Source: Desulfovibrio sp. UBA6121 (lineage in GTDB: Bacteria; Desulfobacterota; Desulfovibrionia; Desulfovibrionales; Desulfovibrionaceae). Taken from it: a DNA stretch of 21,036 nucleotides. The stretch spans positions 12,147-33,182 of the forward strand of contig DIVX01000098.1 of assembly GCA_002422505.1 (NCBI GenBank), read 5' to 3'. Made by a program: the position numbers and the translations under genes. Positions 6,235-13,830 of this stretch are shown piece after piece. Position 1 is the first letter of the stretch. The number at the start of each line of letters is the position of its first letter. The notes beneath the pieces are model-generated. The model saw nothing but the letters and a program-made list of their open reading frames with translations, was not told the origin of the DNA and did not search any database.

Positions 6235-6405
6235 ATGCTCGAACTTTCCCTATGGGTCTTCGGAGGCGTGTTCGTGCTGGGCGTGGCGGCCTGCCGTCTT
6301 GCGCGCAAGCCCAGAAAACAGCACGACATGGAGCTCCTGGACTTCGACTTCGACAAGAGTAAAAATTACGAAAAAGATGGGCGCAAGTACCCGTTTTCGT
6401 ATTAG
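6235..6405 (+). CDS. 56-residue single-span membrane microprotein, function unknown
   Basis: An ORF of 56 codons encodes MLELSLWVFGGVFVLGVAAC (1-20), a single hydrophobic span, then a basic patch RLARKPRKQH (21-30) and an acidic then mixed tail with DFDFDKSKNYEKDG (36-49), ending KYPFSY. The positive-inside rule puts the tail in the cytoplasm. An AAGGG sequence lies 7-11 nt upstream of the ATG, and a good sigma70 promoter sits before it. The base composition turns AT-richer than the neighbours near the 3' end (AAAAATTACGAAAAAGAT). The stop codon overlaps the convergent YihY stop by four bases. It has the layout of small oxidase- or transporter-associated peptides, but I do not recognise the family. 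It could be a spurious ORF, yet the promoter, span and compact fit argue for a real gene. Confidence 0.6.
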   Translation: MLELSLWVFGGVFVLGVAACRLARKPRKQHDMELLDFDFDKSKNYEKDGRKYPFSY

Positions 6406-7811
6406 TTCTTCTGTTCGGCGCGCTGGCGTATAGCCTCCAGCTCCCGCGCCTTCGCCGCATCCGTCCGCATTTCCTCCGCCTCGGCGCGGGCAAACTCCTC
6501 AAGATCCACATTGGCCGCACTTTGGCGCTGGGCCTCGGCAAAGGCCGCAAACAGCGGGTCCACGCCGGGGTGCAGCACCATGCCGCCGCAGTCCCCGTCC
6601 TCGCCGCAATTAGACAAGACCTCCAGCACATCGGCCAGGCGGATGTTTTGCGCGGCCACGGCCAGGCCATACCCGCGCGCTTCCTCCTCGCCCAGAGGCA
6701 CGACCATGCCCGCCCCGGCCAGGGCGGAAAGGGTGTCCTGAACAACGTCCTCTGGCAGGTGCAGGGCCTGGGAAAGCTGGCTCACGGTGAGGGGGGATAG
6801 CCCGGCGGCAAAGCGCGCGGCGATGTGCGTGAGCGCGGCCACGGCCACCTTTTGGCGCGCCAAGGGGCTAAGACGCTCGGAAAGGCCCCGGCGCACAAAG
6901 GCGTGCAGGTGCTGCACGGCAAAGGAAACCTCCGCCCCCAGCAGCACAATGATCCAGCTGATGTACAGCCAGACCAGGAACAGGGGCAGTTGCGCAAAGC
7001 TGCCGTAGATGGCGTTGTACTTGGTGAAGCCGATTTGCCAGTGAATGTACAGCCACTGGGCCGACTGCCACAAGGTGCCCGCCACCAGCCCGCCGATGAC
7101 GGCGGACTTGAGCCGCACGCGCGTGTTGGGCACAAAGGCGTACACGAAGATGAAGCCCACCCACACCAGCACCAGCGACAGGCACTTGAGCAGGAACTTC
7201 TCCAGGCTCTCGGAGCCGGGCTCGGCGAAGAAATCCTGCACCAGATCGAGCTTTTGCACCGCCACGGAAACGCTGGCGGCCACAAGCACGATGATGGGGC
7301 AGATGACGATGACGGAAAAGAAGTCTGTGAACTTGCGCCAGCTGCTGCGCCCCTTCTTGACGTTCCAGATGTTGTTGAAGGCGCGCTCGACGTTGCTCAC
7401 CGTGGTGTAGACGGTCAGCAGCAGCGTGCCAACGCCTATCCAGCCCAGGGTCTTTACGTTGGTGTTGGCTATGTACTGCAGAATCTTGTTCACAACATCA
7501 ACGCGATCTGCGGCGATGCCCATGAGGAAGTTGCGGAAGAACTCCGCGTTCTGCAGGCCGAAGCCCTTGGAAATGGAGAAAGCCACCGCCAAGAGCGGCA
7601 CAATGGACAGGATGGTGGTGAAGGTGAGGGCCGAGGCCCGGATGATGCAATGGTCAGCCAGAAAGCCAGTGGAGACCATGTAGATGAGCCGCGACACGGC
7701 GAACGCGCCCTTGCGCGCGCCGTTGGCGGACTCGGCTTCCTTGGTCCAGATGTTGCGCTCAAAGTGGCGCGTCACCGCGCCCTTGAGCCCCTTGGCGTTC
7801 TGCCCGGCCAT
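6402..7811 (-). CDS. YihY/BrkB-family inner-membrane protein with C-terminal winged-helix-like extension
   Basis: A 469-residue protein whose first 310 residues are the YihY/virulence-factor-BrkB membrane domain with about six spans (for example 60-82, 122-138, 165-187, 209-228, 234-256, 275-297). The family signature is visible as YNAIYGSFAQLPLFLVWLY (265-283) followed by SWIIVLLGAEVSFA (285-298). Residues about 318-400 (KVAVAALTHIAARF, then SQLSQALHLPEDVVQDTLSAL and GMVVPLG) look like a winged-helix fold, and the last 50 residues are a charged helix. The family was once called RNase BN, which is wrong; its function is not settled. The ATG follows GGAGG at close spacing. It lies 34 bp downstream of the AsmA-family gene and is probably co-transcribed with it. 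Confidence 0.88.
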   Translation of the reverse strand: MAGQNAKGLKGAVTRHFERNIWTKEAESANGARKGAFAVSRLIYMVSTGFLADHCIIRASALTFTTILSIVPLLAVAFSISKGFGLQNAEFFRNFLMGIAADRVDVVNKILQYIANTNVKTLGWIGVGTLLLTVYTTVSNVERAFNNIWNVKKGRSSWRKFTDFFSVIVICPIIVLVAASVSVAVQKLDLVQDFFAEPGSESLEKFLLKCLSLVLVWVGFIFVYAFVPNTRVRLKSAVIGGLVAGTLWQSAQWLYIHWQIGFTKYNAIYGSFAQLPLFLVWLYISWIIVLLGAEVSFAVQHLHAFVRRGLSERLSPLARQKVAVAALTHIAARFAAGLSPLTVSQLSQALHLPEDVVQDTLSALAGAGMVVPLGEEEARGYGLAVAAQNIRLADVLEVLSNCGEDGDCGGMVLHPGVDPLFAAFAEAQRQSAANVDLEEFARAEAEEMRTDAAKARELEAIRQRAEQKN

Positions 7812-7845
7812 GCGTCCTCCCGGTTCCTGCTTCTGCCGTTCGGCG

Positions 7846-10800
7846 TTAGAACAGCAGATCCTTGAAGAATTTTATGGGCTTGAGCGGCAGGCCCAAAATG
7901 CCCTTGATGGTGTTGCCAATGAGCGCGCCCGTGGGAATCTCCATTTCCGGGTCCTTCAAACGGCCAAAGACCTTGATGGGCACATCGGGCATGCCGGTCA
8001 TGCTGGCGGAAAGGGTCAGGTTGATGCTGTCCTCCGCCGGGGAAAAGCGCCCCTTGCCCGTCACCACCATGCTTGGAGCCTCCATGCGGAAGTCCTCGGA
8101 GCGGAAGGTGCCCTGGTGGACCTTCACCTTGGCCGAGGCCAGGGAAAACGGCGAACCTGGCCGCCGCGCCGGGGTGAACTGGGGCGTGGCCCCGGGGGGG
8201 GTGCGCTTGCCCCCGCCTGTTGCGCCGGGCTGGGCGCTGCCCTGGCTCCCCGCCTGCCCGCTGGCCTCGCCCGAATTGGAGAGCACATACGAGCCGTCCG
8301 TGATCTTGAAGCTGCCGAGGCCTTCCAGGGTGCGCAGCACGTCATAGTCCGTGGGGCCGGTGCCTGTCAGGTCCAAAAACAGATCGGCCCGGCCCGTGAC
8401 GAGTTCCTTGCCCGCCCAGCCGAGCATGAACGGCCCGGCCTGGAAATCCTTGGCGGCAAGCGCCAGCCGCGTCTGCATGGCGTTGCCCGCCACCTGGGCG
8501 TTGAACTCGCCGGAGATGGTGCCGCCGTAAAAGTTGCCGCCCAGGGGCTTCACGGTGAGCAGGCCGCCCCCGGCCCGCACCGAGGCCCGAAAGTCGCGCG
8601 TGGTGATGCCCTTGAACTTGAAGCTGCGCAGGGCCACGCCGCCGTCAAGAATCAGCTCGCGCAGGGTGTCCACGGGCAGGGGGTCGGGGGTGGGTTTTTC
8701 CTGCGGGGCCCCGCGGCGCGGCGGCTCCGGGGCTGGCAGGTAGCGGTCCAGGTCAAGGTTGCCGCCGGAAAGATTCACGCTCTGGCGCGGCGCGGCGTAA
8801 TTCTGCACCGCGTACGAGCCGCGCAGGGGCATGTCGTCGAGCTGCGCGGCCAGGTTCGTAAGGCTTGCGCCCTTGCCGGAAACCACAAGGTCCGCCTCGC
8901 CCGAAAGGCGCTGCAGCACGCGCTTGTCCGAGGCCTTGGGAATCTCTATGTCCAGCGCCGCCAGCGCGCGCTTTGGATCGCCGTCCGGGCAGCGCACATG
9001 CCCGGCCAGGGCCCAGTCCGTCCCCAGCACCTTGCTGCCGCTCACCGCGCCGCCCAAACTCAGGCCACAGGCCTGCAGCGTTGCCGTTTGCAGGCTGAGC
9101 GCCTGGCTGGCGAAATCAAGACTGCCCCGGCCGGAGAAGCTGGCCTCGTTCTCCCGCTTGGGCAAGAACCAGCCCTTGAGCCTGCCGCTGGCCGCAGCGC
9201 CGGTAAGCGTCACCTTGCCTTGGCGCTCGCGCAGCAGGCCGGAAACCCGGCCCTCCATGTTCAAAAGGGGCTTGGTGCCCACGGCGGAAAAACCGCCGTC
9301 CAACTGCAGGGCCCACTCCGCATCGCCCAAGGGGGCAGGGGAAAACCGCGCCTGCGCCTGGACGGACGAAAAATTCATGCGCCGCGCCGGGGTGGGCGTT
9401 TTGCCGGGGGCTTTCACCGCCGCCACGTCCAAGGCAGATGCTCCCAGGCTGGCCTGCACATCGGCCACGGCCCGGCGCACCACCTGGGAAAGCCTCACGC
9501 TGGGCGCGGTGGCCACCTTGGGGGCAGAGGTCTTGATGCGCAGGTCCAAGGGGCCGGAGATGGTGAAGCCGGGGCGGTTCACCCAGCTCACCTGACGCGC
9601 ATCAACGTCGTCCAGCACCAGCAGGCTCGTCCAACCGAGTGTGGGGCCGATCGCGCCAGCCAGGGGGCGCGGGTCGCGCGCGGTTTCGGCCACGGAGGCC
9701 GTGAGCTCTGCGGAAATGGTGCCCCCTTGGGCCTTTACGGGCTTGAGTTGCAGCCGGTGCTCCCCTGCCCCGCCCTGCCAGTCCACCTGGGCCTTCTGCC
9801 CGGAAACGCCAGCCAGCTTCATGGCTCCGGCGCTTATGCGGCCCGCGCCCTTCACGGCGCGCAGATACTCCAAGGGCAGGCTGGCCACCACCAGGGGCGG
9901 GCTGGCGGGATTGGAGGTGAAGGCGGCGATGAGCGCGTCGGCGTCCAGCTGGGTGGTCGAAACGTCGAAGTCCAGCCCGGTGCCCGCCTCGAAGCCCATG
10001 CGCGCGCGCCCGGAAATGGTGGCGTTGTCCAGGGTGAAGCCGGGGGTTTCAAAAACCAGCTGGTCCACATCGGCCTTGAGCAACAGCGGGCCGTGGGCGG
10101 TGTGCAGCGCGCCCTTGTGGTCGGCGGCGATGGTGCCCGGCCAGTAGGCGTTGAGCACGGCGCGCGGGCTGAACGTGCCAAGCGTGAGCCTGGCCTCCAG
10201 GCGGAACATCTCGGTCACGTCGAAGAAGGTGATCTCGCCGCGCACGTCGGTATCCAGCAGGCGCAGGCGCGCGTCCACAAGCTTGAGATGCTTGCCGTCG
10301 CCGTCCAGGCGCACCTCTGTGGCGAGCATGGCGCGGGGTGACAAGGCGGGCATGAACGTGCCGCCTATGTCGGCCCGGACAGTGGTCTCGGTGAGCAGGG
10401 GCGCGGGATCGTCTGCGCTCCAGTGCAGCTTGCCGGCGCCTTCCAGCCGGGCGGTCAGCCCTGGCCGGGGCCAGTCGAAGTCGCAGGTGAAGGCGAAGGG
10501 CAGTTCGTGGCCGGACTCGATGCGGCCCGTGCGCAGGTCGATGTCGGTTGTGATGTAGCTGTGGTTGTGCTGGCGGTCGTCCAGGCGCGCCTGCCCGTCC
10601 ACCAGGCGCAGGCCCCGCAGGGTGACGCGCTTAAAGAAAGCGCCGGTTTTTTGCTGGGCGTGCTCCTGGGCGCGCAGGCGTTCGGCCAGGCCTTCCCAGT
10701 TGCCGCGCCCTTCGGCGTCCATGGTCAGGGTCAGGTTGGCGTTGGTCAGCTCCACCGTGTCGAACACCAGGCGGCGCTCGAAAAGCGGCAGAACGCGGAT

Positions 10801-11085
10801 GCGCGCGCTGACGGCGCTGGCGGTAAGCAGCGGGGTGTCGCCAAAGGCGGGGTCGTTGCCCAGGCTGAAGCCGCGCGCGTTGAGGCCGAACCAGGGGAAA
10901 AAGCTCAGGCCCAGCTCTCCGTCCAGGCGCACCTCCCGTCCCGTGGCCTCCTTGACCAGCAGCCCAAGCTCGTGGCGGAACTGCGGCGTGCGCAGGTAGC
11001 TGGAGGCCCACCAGACAGCGCCGCCGCTGGCCAGGCCCAAAGCGCCCAGGCTGCACAAAAGGAGTATCAACAATTTCTTGCGCAT
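7846..11085 (-). CDS. Large AsmA-family envelope protein
   Basis: A 1079-residue protein with an N-terminal signal anchor (residues 4-26), then the AsmA N-terminal pattern: YLRTPQFRHELGLLVKEATGREVRLDGELGLSFFPWFGL and GDTPLLTASAVSARIRVLPLFERRLVFDTVEL regions, here given as two blocks near residues 30-65 and 75-110. A long repetitive beta-rich middle is followed by a C-terminal AsmA_2-like domain (about 820-1079) ending with a hydrophobic, basic IKGILGLPLKPIKFFKDLLF tail. A Gly/Ala/Pro/Gln linker interrupts that domain at about 937-979. AsmA-like proteins span the periplasm as bridge-like beta-taco tubes and are linked to phospholipid transport and outer-membrane homeostasis. I chose ATG at 11085, which creates the signal anchor; the frame is open to 11331, but the added 82 residues are Arg/Pro-rich and unlike the family. 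Confidence 0.88.
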   Translation of the reverse strand: MRKKLLILLLCSLGALGLASGGAVWWASSYLRTPQFRHELGLLVKEATGREVRLDGELGLSFFPWFGLNARGFSLGNDPAFGDTPLLTASAVSARIRVLPLFERRLVFDTVELTNANLTLTMDAEGRGNWEGLAERLRAQEHAQQKTGAFFKRVTLRGLRLVDGQARLDDRQHNHSYITTDIDLRTGRIESGHELPFAFTCDFDWPRPGLTARLEGAGKLHWSADDPAPLLTETTVRADIGGTFMPALSPRAMLATEVRLDGDGKHLKLVDARLRLLDTDVRGEITFFDVTEMFRLEARLTLGTFSPRAVLNAYWPGTIAADHKGALHTAHGPLLLKADVDQLVFETPGFTLDNATISGRARMGFEAGTGLDFDVSTTQLDADALIAAFTSNPASPPLVVASLPLEYLRAVKGAGRISAGAMKLAGVSGQKAQVDWQGGAGEHRLQLKPVKAQGGTISAELTASVAETARDPRPLAGAIGPTLGWTSLLVLDDVDARQVSWVNRPGFTISGPLDLRIKTSAPKVATAPSVRLSQVVRRAVADVQASLGASALDVAAVKAPGKTPTPARRMNFSSVQAQARFSPAPLGDAEWALQLDGGFSAVGTKPLLNMEGRVSGLLRERQGKVTLTGAAASGRLKGWFLPKRENEASFSGRGSLDFASQALSLQTATLQACGLSLGGAVSGSKVLGTDWALAGHVRCPDGDPKRALAALDIEIPKASDKRVLQRLSGEADLVVSGKGASLTNLAAQLDDMPLRGSYAVQNYAAPRQSVNLSGGNLDLDRYLPAPEPPRRGAPQEKPTPDPLPVDTLRELILDGGVALRSFKFKGITTRDFRASVRAGGGLLTVKPLGGNFYGGTISGEFNAQVAGNAMQTRLALAAKDFQAGPFMLGWAGKELVTGRADLFLDLTGTGPTDYDVLRTLEGLGSFKITDGSYVLSNSGEASGQAGSQGSAQPGATGGGKRTPPGATPQFTPARRPGSPFSLASAKVKVHQGTFRSEDFRMEAPSMVVTGKGRFSPAEDSINLTLSASMTGMPDVPIKVFGRLKDPEMEIPTGALIGNTIKGILGLPLKPIKFFKDLLF

Positions 11086-11354
11086 GAGCTTCTTTGACGA
11101 GCCGCCCTGTGGTGTTTGGGAAAGGCAGCGCCCACTGCCCTGAACCCGTGACGACGCTGTTTGCGGGTCGTACTTTTCCTTAGCCGCTTTGCGCTGCCCC
11201 GGCAAGTAGGGGCATGCGGGGCGGGTTGACCTAGGCAGGACGGCGGGCCGGGCACCGCGTACGGGCCGCGCAGGGCGAAACAAACAGCATTGCAGGCTGC
11301 GCAGGAGCAACGGTCCAAGGGCTCCGGTCATAGGGACCGGGAAAGAGGCGGCAA

Positions 11355-11382
11355 GGCGCTCAGGCTATGGCGCTCAGACTAT
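11355..11382. repeat. Two 14-bp tandem repeats upstream of the AsmA-family gene
   Basis: GGCGCTCAGGCTAT (11355-11368) is followed directly by GGCGCTCAGACTAT (11369-11382), with one mismatch. It could be two regulator half-sites on the same face about 1.3 helical turns apart, or simple slippage. Confidence 0.55.
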
Positions 11383-11553
11383 GGCGGGCAGGTGCGGACA
11401 GACGGACGGGGGCAACGGGCCCCTGGCGATCCCCGTCGGGAGAGCTGAGACTGGCTGACGTGCTACCTGGGACTTGGCGGGACGATCCGGGCTGAAGTGG
11501 GACAGCCACATTTGAAATGGTGTTGCAGCCTGTGAAACGGCGAGCGAAGGTCA

Positions 11554-11581
11554 ATTATCACGATGTCGGCCACTTTTTTAA
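11554..11581 (-). promoter_or_regulatory. Candidate promoter for the AsmA/YihY gene pair
   Basis: On the minus strand TTAAAA (11581-11576), a 16-bp spacer and GATAAT (11559-11554, five of six -10 matches) form the most promoter-like stretch in the gap. It would give a leader of about 460 nt before the AsmA-family start. Weak -35, so tentative. Confidence 0.3.
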
Positions 11582-11611
11582 CGACGCGCATCACCCTGGC
11601 GCGCCCCTGCT

Positions 11612-11627
11612 GCGGGGGCTTCCCCGC
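11612..11627 (-). terminator. Possible 3' hairpin of the lpx operon
   Basis: GCGGGG (11612-11617) and CCCCGC (11622-11627) form a perfect 6-bp GC stem with a 4-nt loop, 75 bp beyond the lpxI stop. There is no adjacent T-run on the minus strand, so termination here would need Rho or a different site; it could instead protect the 3' end. Confidence 0.3.
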
Positions 11628-11701
11628 TTGGTCAAGCCGCCGGAGCGGCGCGGGCAAACAATCAGGCGGGGCGGCAGTCAGGCCGCGCGAACAACGGATG
11701 C

Positions 11702-12544
11702 TCAGCCGTCCAGGTCGGCCGACGACAGGCCCACAATGGCGATTCCGGCGCGGTCTGCCAGGGCCACAGCGCTCTCCAGATCGAAGAACAGGCTGTTGCC
11801 CGCCTCCACCCCGAGGCAGGAGCCCTGGCCCTTGGCTAGCGTGCGCACTGTGTCCGGGCCAACGCTCGGCAGGTCCACGCGCTCCTCCTGGCCGGGCTTC
11901 ATGACCTTGACCACCACGCAGCCGGGACCGCCAAGCGCGCAGCCGCGGGCAATGGCCGCGTCCGTGCCTTCCAGGGCCTCCACGGCGGCCACGATGCCCT
12001 CGCGCAGCACAAGGCACTGGCCGATATCCAGCGCGCCGAGCTGCCGGGCCAGGGCGGCCCCGCGTTTGAGGTCGGCCCATTCACGGGCGTCGGGGGAACG
12101 TTTGGTGAGCACGCCGGACGGGGTATTCAAGCCCTGGGCATAGGTTTGCGGCGGCAAGAGCTCCATGCCCTCGGACTCCAGCAGGCCAGAGAGCGCGCGC
12201 AGGATGGCGTCGTCGCCCTTGCCGGGCAGGGAGAGCAGCAATTTCACGGCGCGGGCGTCGAAATGGCGGATGTCCATGACGCCGGGCTTGTTGATGGTGC
12301 CCGCCATGACCACCTGCTCGACCTTGTGCTCGCGCAGGAAATCGAGCAGCTTGGCTAATTGGCCCAGCCTCAGCTCGCGGTGGGCGTCGGCCAGGGGGTA
12401 CACTTCCGGGTTGGTGTGCCCGGTGAAGCCCGCAACCACCAGCCTGTGGCCCTTGGCCTTCACACCCTGGGCCACCAGCACCGGGAACTGGCGTCCGCCG
12501 GCGATGAGCCCCACGACCTTTGCTGCGGGTGCCTGTGCGCCCAT
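11702..12544 (-). CDS. lpxI: UDP-2,3-diacylglucosamine pyrophosphatase LpxI
   Basis: A 280-residue LpxI (formerly DUF1009) protein that cleaves UDP-2,3-diacylglucosamine to lipid X and UMP, the step done by LpxH in enterobacteria. Family marks are the N-terminal VGLIAGGRQFPVLVAQG (11-27), VVMAGTINKP (78-87), DDAILRALSGLLESEGMELLPP (111-132, spanning the substrate region), and the C-terminal block with GCVVVKVMKPGQEERVDLPSVG (207-228) and GVEAGNSLFFD (244-254). Its length matches the family. It is the last gene of the lipid A operon, starting 15 bp after lpxA; the ribosome binding site (AAGG) is weak, suggesting coupling. Confident, given sequence and context. Confidence 0.94.
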   Translation of the reverse strand: MGAQAPAAKVVGLIAGGRQFPVLVAQGVKAKGHRLVVAGFTGHTNPEVYPLADAHRELRLGQLAKLLDFLREHKVEQVVMAGTINKPGVMDIRHFDARAVKLLLSLPGKGDDAILRALSGLLESEGMELLPPQTYAQGLNTPSGVLTKRSPDAREWADLKRGAALARQLGALDIGQCLVLREGIVAAVEALEGTDAAIARGCALGGPGCVVVKVMKPGQEERVDLPSVGPDTVRTLAKGQGSCLGVEAGNSLFFDLESAVALADRAGIAIVGLSSADLDG

Positions 12545-12559
12545 GGTCTGGCCTTGCGG

Positions 12560-13372
12560 CTAGTCTTCGCCGCCGGACGAGGCGCGCCCGGCGTCGGAGG
12601 TGATGCCCCGGGTGGTGCTTTTGATGAACTCCACCAGACGCGCCACTTCGGGGGAATCCGGGAACTCGGCCAGGGCCTTCTGCAAGGCTTCCTCGCGCAT
12701 CAGCCCAGAGCGAAAGATGATACGGTAGGCCTTCTTTATGGACCCCACGGCGGCGGCGGAAAAGCCCTTGCGCTTGAGGCCGATGAGATTGGGGCCGTAG
12801 AGCTTGCCGCGCGTGCCCTGGGCCAGCATGTAGGGCGGCACGTCGTTGCTGTAGCCGGAAAGCCCGCCCAGGAAGGCGTATTCGCCCACGCGGGCGAACT
12901 GCTGCACCGCCGCCATGCCGGAAACGATGGCGTGGTCGCCTATCTCCACATGCCCGGCCATGCTCACGGCATTGGCCACGATGACATGGTCGCCGATGAT
13001 GCAGTCGTGCGCAACGTGGGCGTAGGCCATGAACAGGCAGTGCGAGCCGATGCTTGTTTGCTGGTGGCCCTGCGGGGTGCCCCGGTGCACGGTGACGAAC
13101 TCGCGGAAGTCGTTGTGCTCGCCAATGCGCACCCAGGTTTCCTCGCCCTTGAAGCCCAGGTGCTGGGGCTCGTCGCCGATGCAGGCATACGAGTGCACGT
13201 GGTTGCCCTGGCCCATGCTGGTAAAATTCTTGACCTGGGAAAAGGCGTCCAGGCGGCTGCCATCGCCGATGATGACATTTTCCTCAATGACGCAGTACGG
13301 CCCGACCTGGACATCCTGGCCGAGCTTTGCGCCGGGGTGCACCACGGCGGTGGGATGAATCGTCGTCGACAC
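12560..13372 (-). CDS. lpxA: UDP-N-acetylglucosamine acyltransferase LpxA
   Basis: First enzyme of lipid A synthesis, moving a 3-hydroxyacyl chain from ACP to the 3-OH of UDP-GlcNAc in the cytoplasm. The 270-residue protein has the hexapeptide-repeat left-handed helix (about 1-185) with FREFVTVHRGT (89-99) and the catalytic AHVAHDCIIGD (118-128; His122 corresponds to E. coli His125), then the helical C-terminal domain with KLYGPNLIGLKRKGF (190-204). I chose the GTG whose first base is the last base of the fabZ stop (TAGTG) because AAGGGG lies just upstream and it starts with the family-typical IHPTAVVHPGA. The frame extends further into fabZ, but those residues are a shadow. Acyl-chain length cannot be read reliably. 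Confidence 0.96.
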   Translation of the reverse strand: MSTTIHPTAVVHPGAKLGQDVQVGPYCVIEENVIIGDGSRLDAFSQVKNFTSMGQGNHVHSYACIGDEPQHLGFKGEETWVRIGEHNDFREFVTVHRGTPQGHQQTSIGSHCLFMAYAHVAHDCIIGDHVIVANAVSMAGHVEIGDHAIVSGMAAVQQFARVGEYAFLGGLSGYSNDVPPYMLAQGTRGKLYGPNLIGLKRKGFSAAAVGSIKKAYRIIFRSGLMREEALQKALAEFPDSPEVARLVEFIKSTTRGITSDAGRASSGGED

Positions 13373-13830
13373 TACATTTTCCCCTTGTCCACCACTGCGG
13401 CGGAGAACACGCCCTCGGCCACGAGCTCGCCATCGACGGTGGCCCGGCCCTGCATTTTCCAAATGTTCATCTTGCGGCGCACCACTTCGGCGTGGAGCAT
13501 GAGCTGGTCGCCGGGTACCACCGGACGGCGGAACTTGGCCGAGTCGATGCCGGTGAACAGGAACAGTTTGTCGGCGGCGGTGATGTCCAGGGTCTTGACC
13601 ACGAACAGCCCGCCCGCCTGGGCCAGGGCCTCCATGATCAGCACACCGGGCATGATGGGCTTGCCCGGAAAATGGCCCTGGAAGAAATTCTCGTTGAAGG
13701 TGATATTCTTGTAGGCCTTGATGCGCACGCCGGGCTCCAGTTCGAGCACCCTGTCCACCAGCAGGAAAGGGTAGCGGTGCGGCAACATGGACAGAATCTG
13801 CTGGATATCAAGGACGTGTTCATTGCTCAT
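13372..13830 (-). CDS. fabZ: 3-hydroxyacyl-ACP dehydratase FabZ
   Basis: A 152-residue hot-dog-fold dehydratase of type II fatty acid synthesis. The characteristic stretches are LPHRYPFLLVDRV (16-28) and GHFPGKPIMPGVLIMEALAQ (52-71), giving the catalytic His53 and Glu67 pair. Its placement between lpxD and lpxA is widespread in bacteria and fits competition between FabZ and the Lpx acyltransferases for the 3-hydroxyacyl-ACP pool. The ATG lies inside the lpxD end (11-bp overlap) and its stop shares one base with the lpxA start, so translation of the three is probably coupled. Confidence 0.97.
   Translation of the reverse strand: MSNEHVLDIQQILSMLPHRYPFLLVDRVLELEPGVRIKAYKNITFNENFFQGHFPGKPIMPGVLIMEALAQAGGLFVVKTLDITAADKLFLFTGIDSAKFRRPVVPGDQLMLHAEVVRRKMNIWKMQGRATVDGELVAEGVFSAAVVDKGKM

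Larger units (their letters stand above)
11086..11701. other. 616-bp gene-free region with several inverted repeats
   Basis: Between the lpxI stop and the AsmA-family start I find no convincing gene on either strand. The region contains a 6-bp hairpin CCGGTC/GACCGG (11324-11329 with 11335-11340, 5-nt loop), a nested element GACGGGG/CCCCGTC (11405-11411 with 11431-11437) enclosing GGGGC/GCCCC (11409-11413 with 11419-11423), a 14-bp tandem repeat (11355-11382) and a hairpin near the lpxI end (11612-11627). It probably holds the end of the lpx operon transcript and a long leader for the AsmA-family gene, or a structured RNA I cannot identify. Confidence 0.5.

Noticed and set aside
6235..6405. 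Microprotein as CcoS or another named small oxidase subunit
   Set aside because: The single N-terminal span and charged tail are similar in general layout, but the residues do not match CcoS as I know it, and no cbb3 oxidase gene is nearby.
7684..10341. 885-codon open frame on the plus strand
   Set aside because: It is antisense to the AsmA-family gene. Its Gly/Ala/His/Gln-rich translation has no domain pattern, whereas the opposite strand encodes a full AsmA-like protein. It is a codon-bias shadow in high-GC DNA.
11086..11331. In-frame 82-residue N-terminal extension of the AsmA-family protein
   Set aside because: The extension is Arg/Pro/Cys-rich without signal-peptide character and would bury the clear signal anchor that begins at the ATG at 11085.
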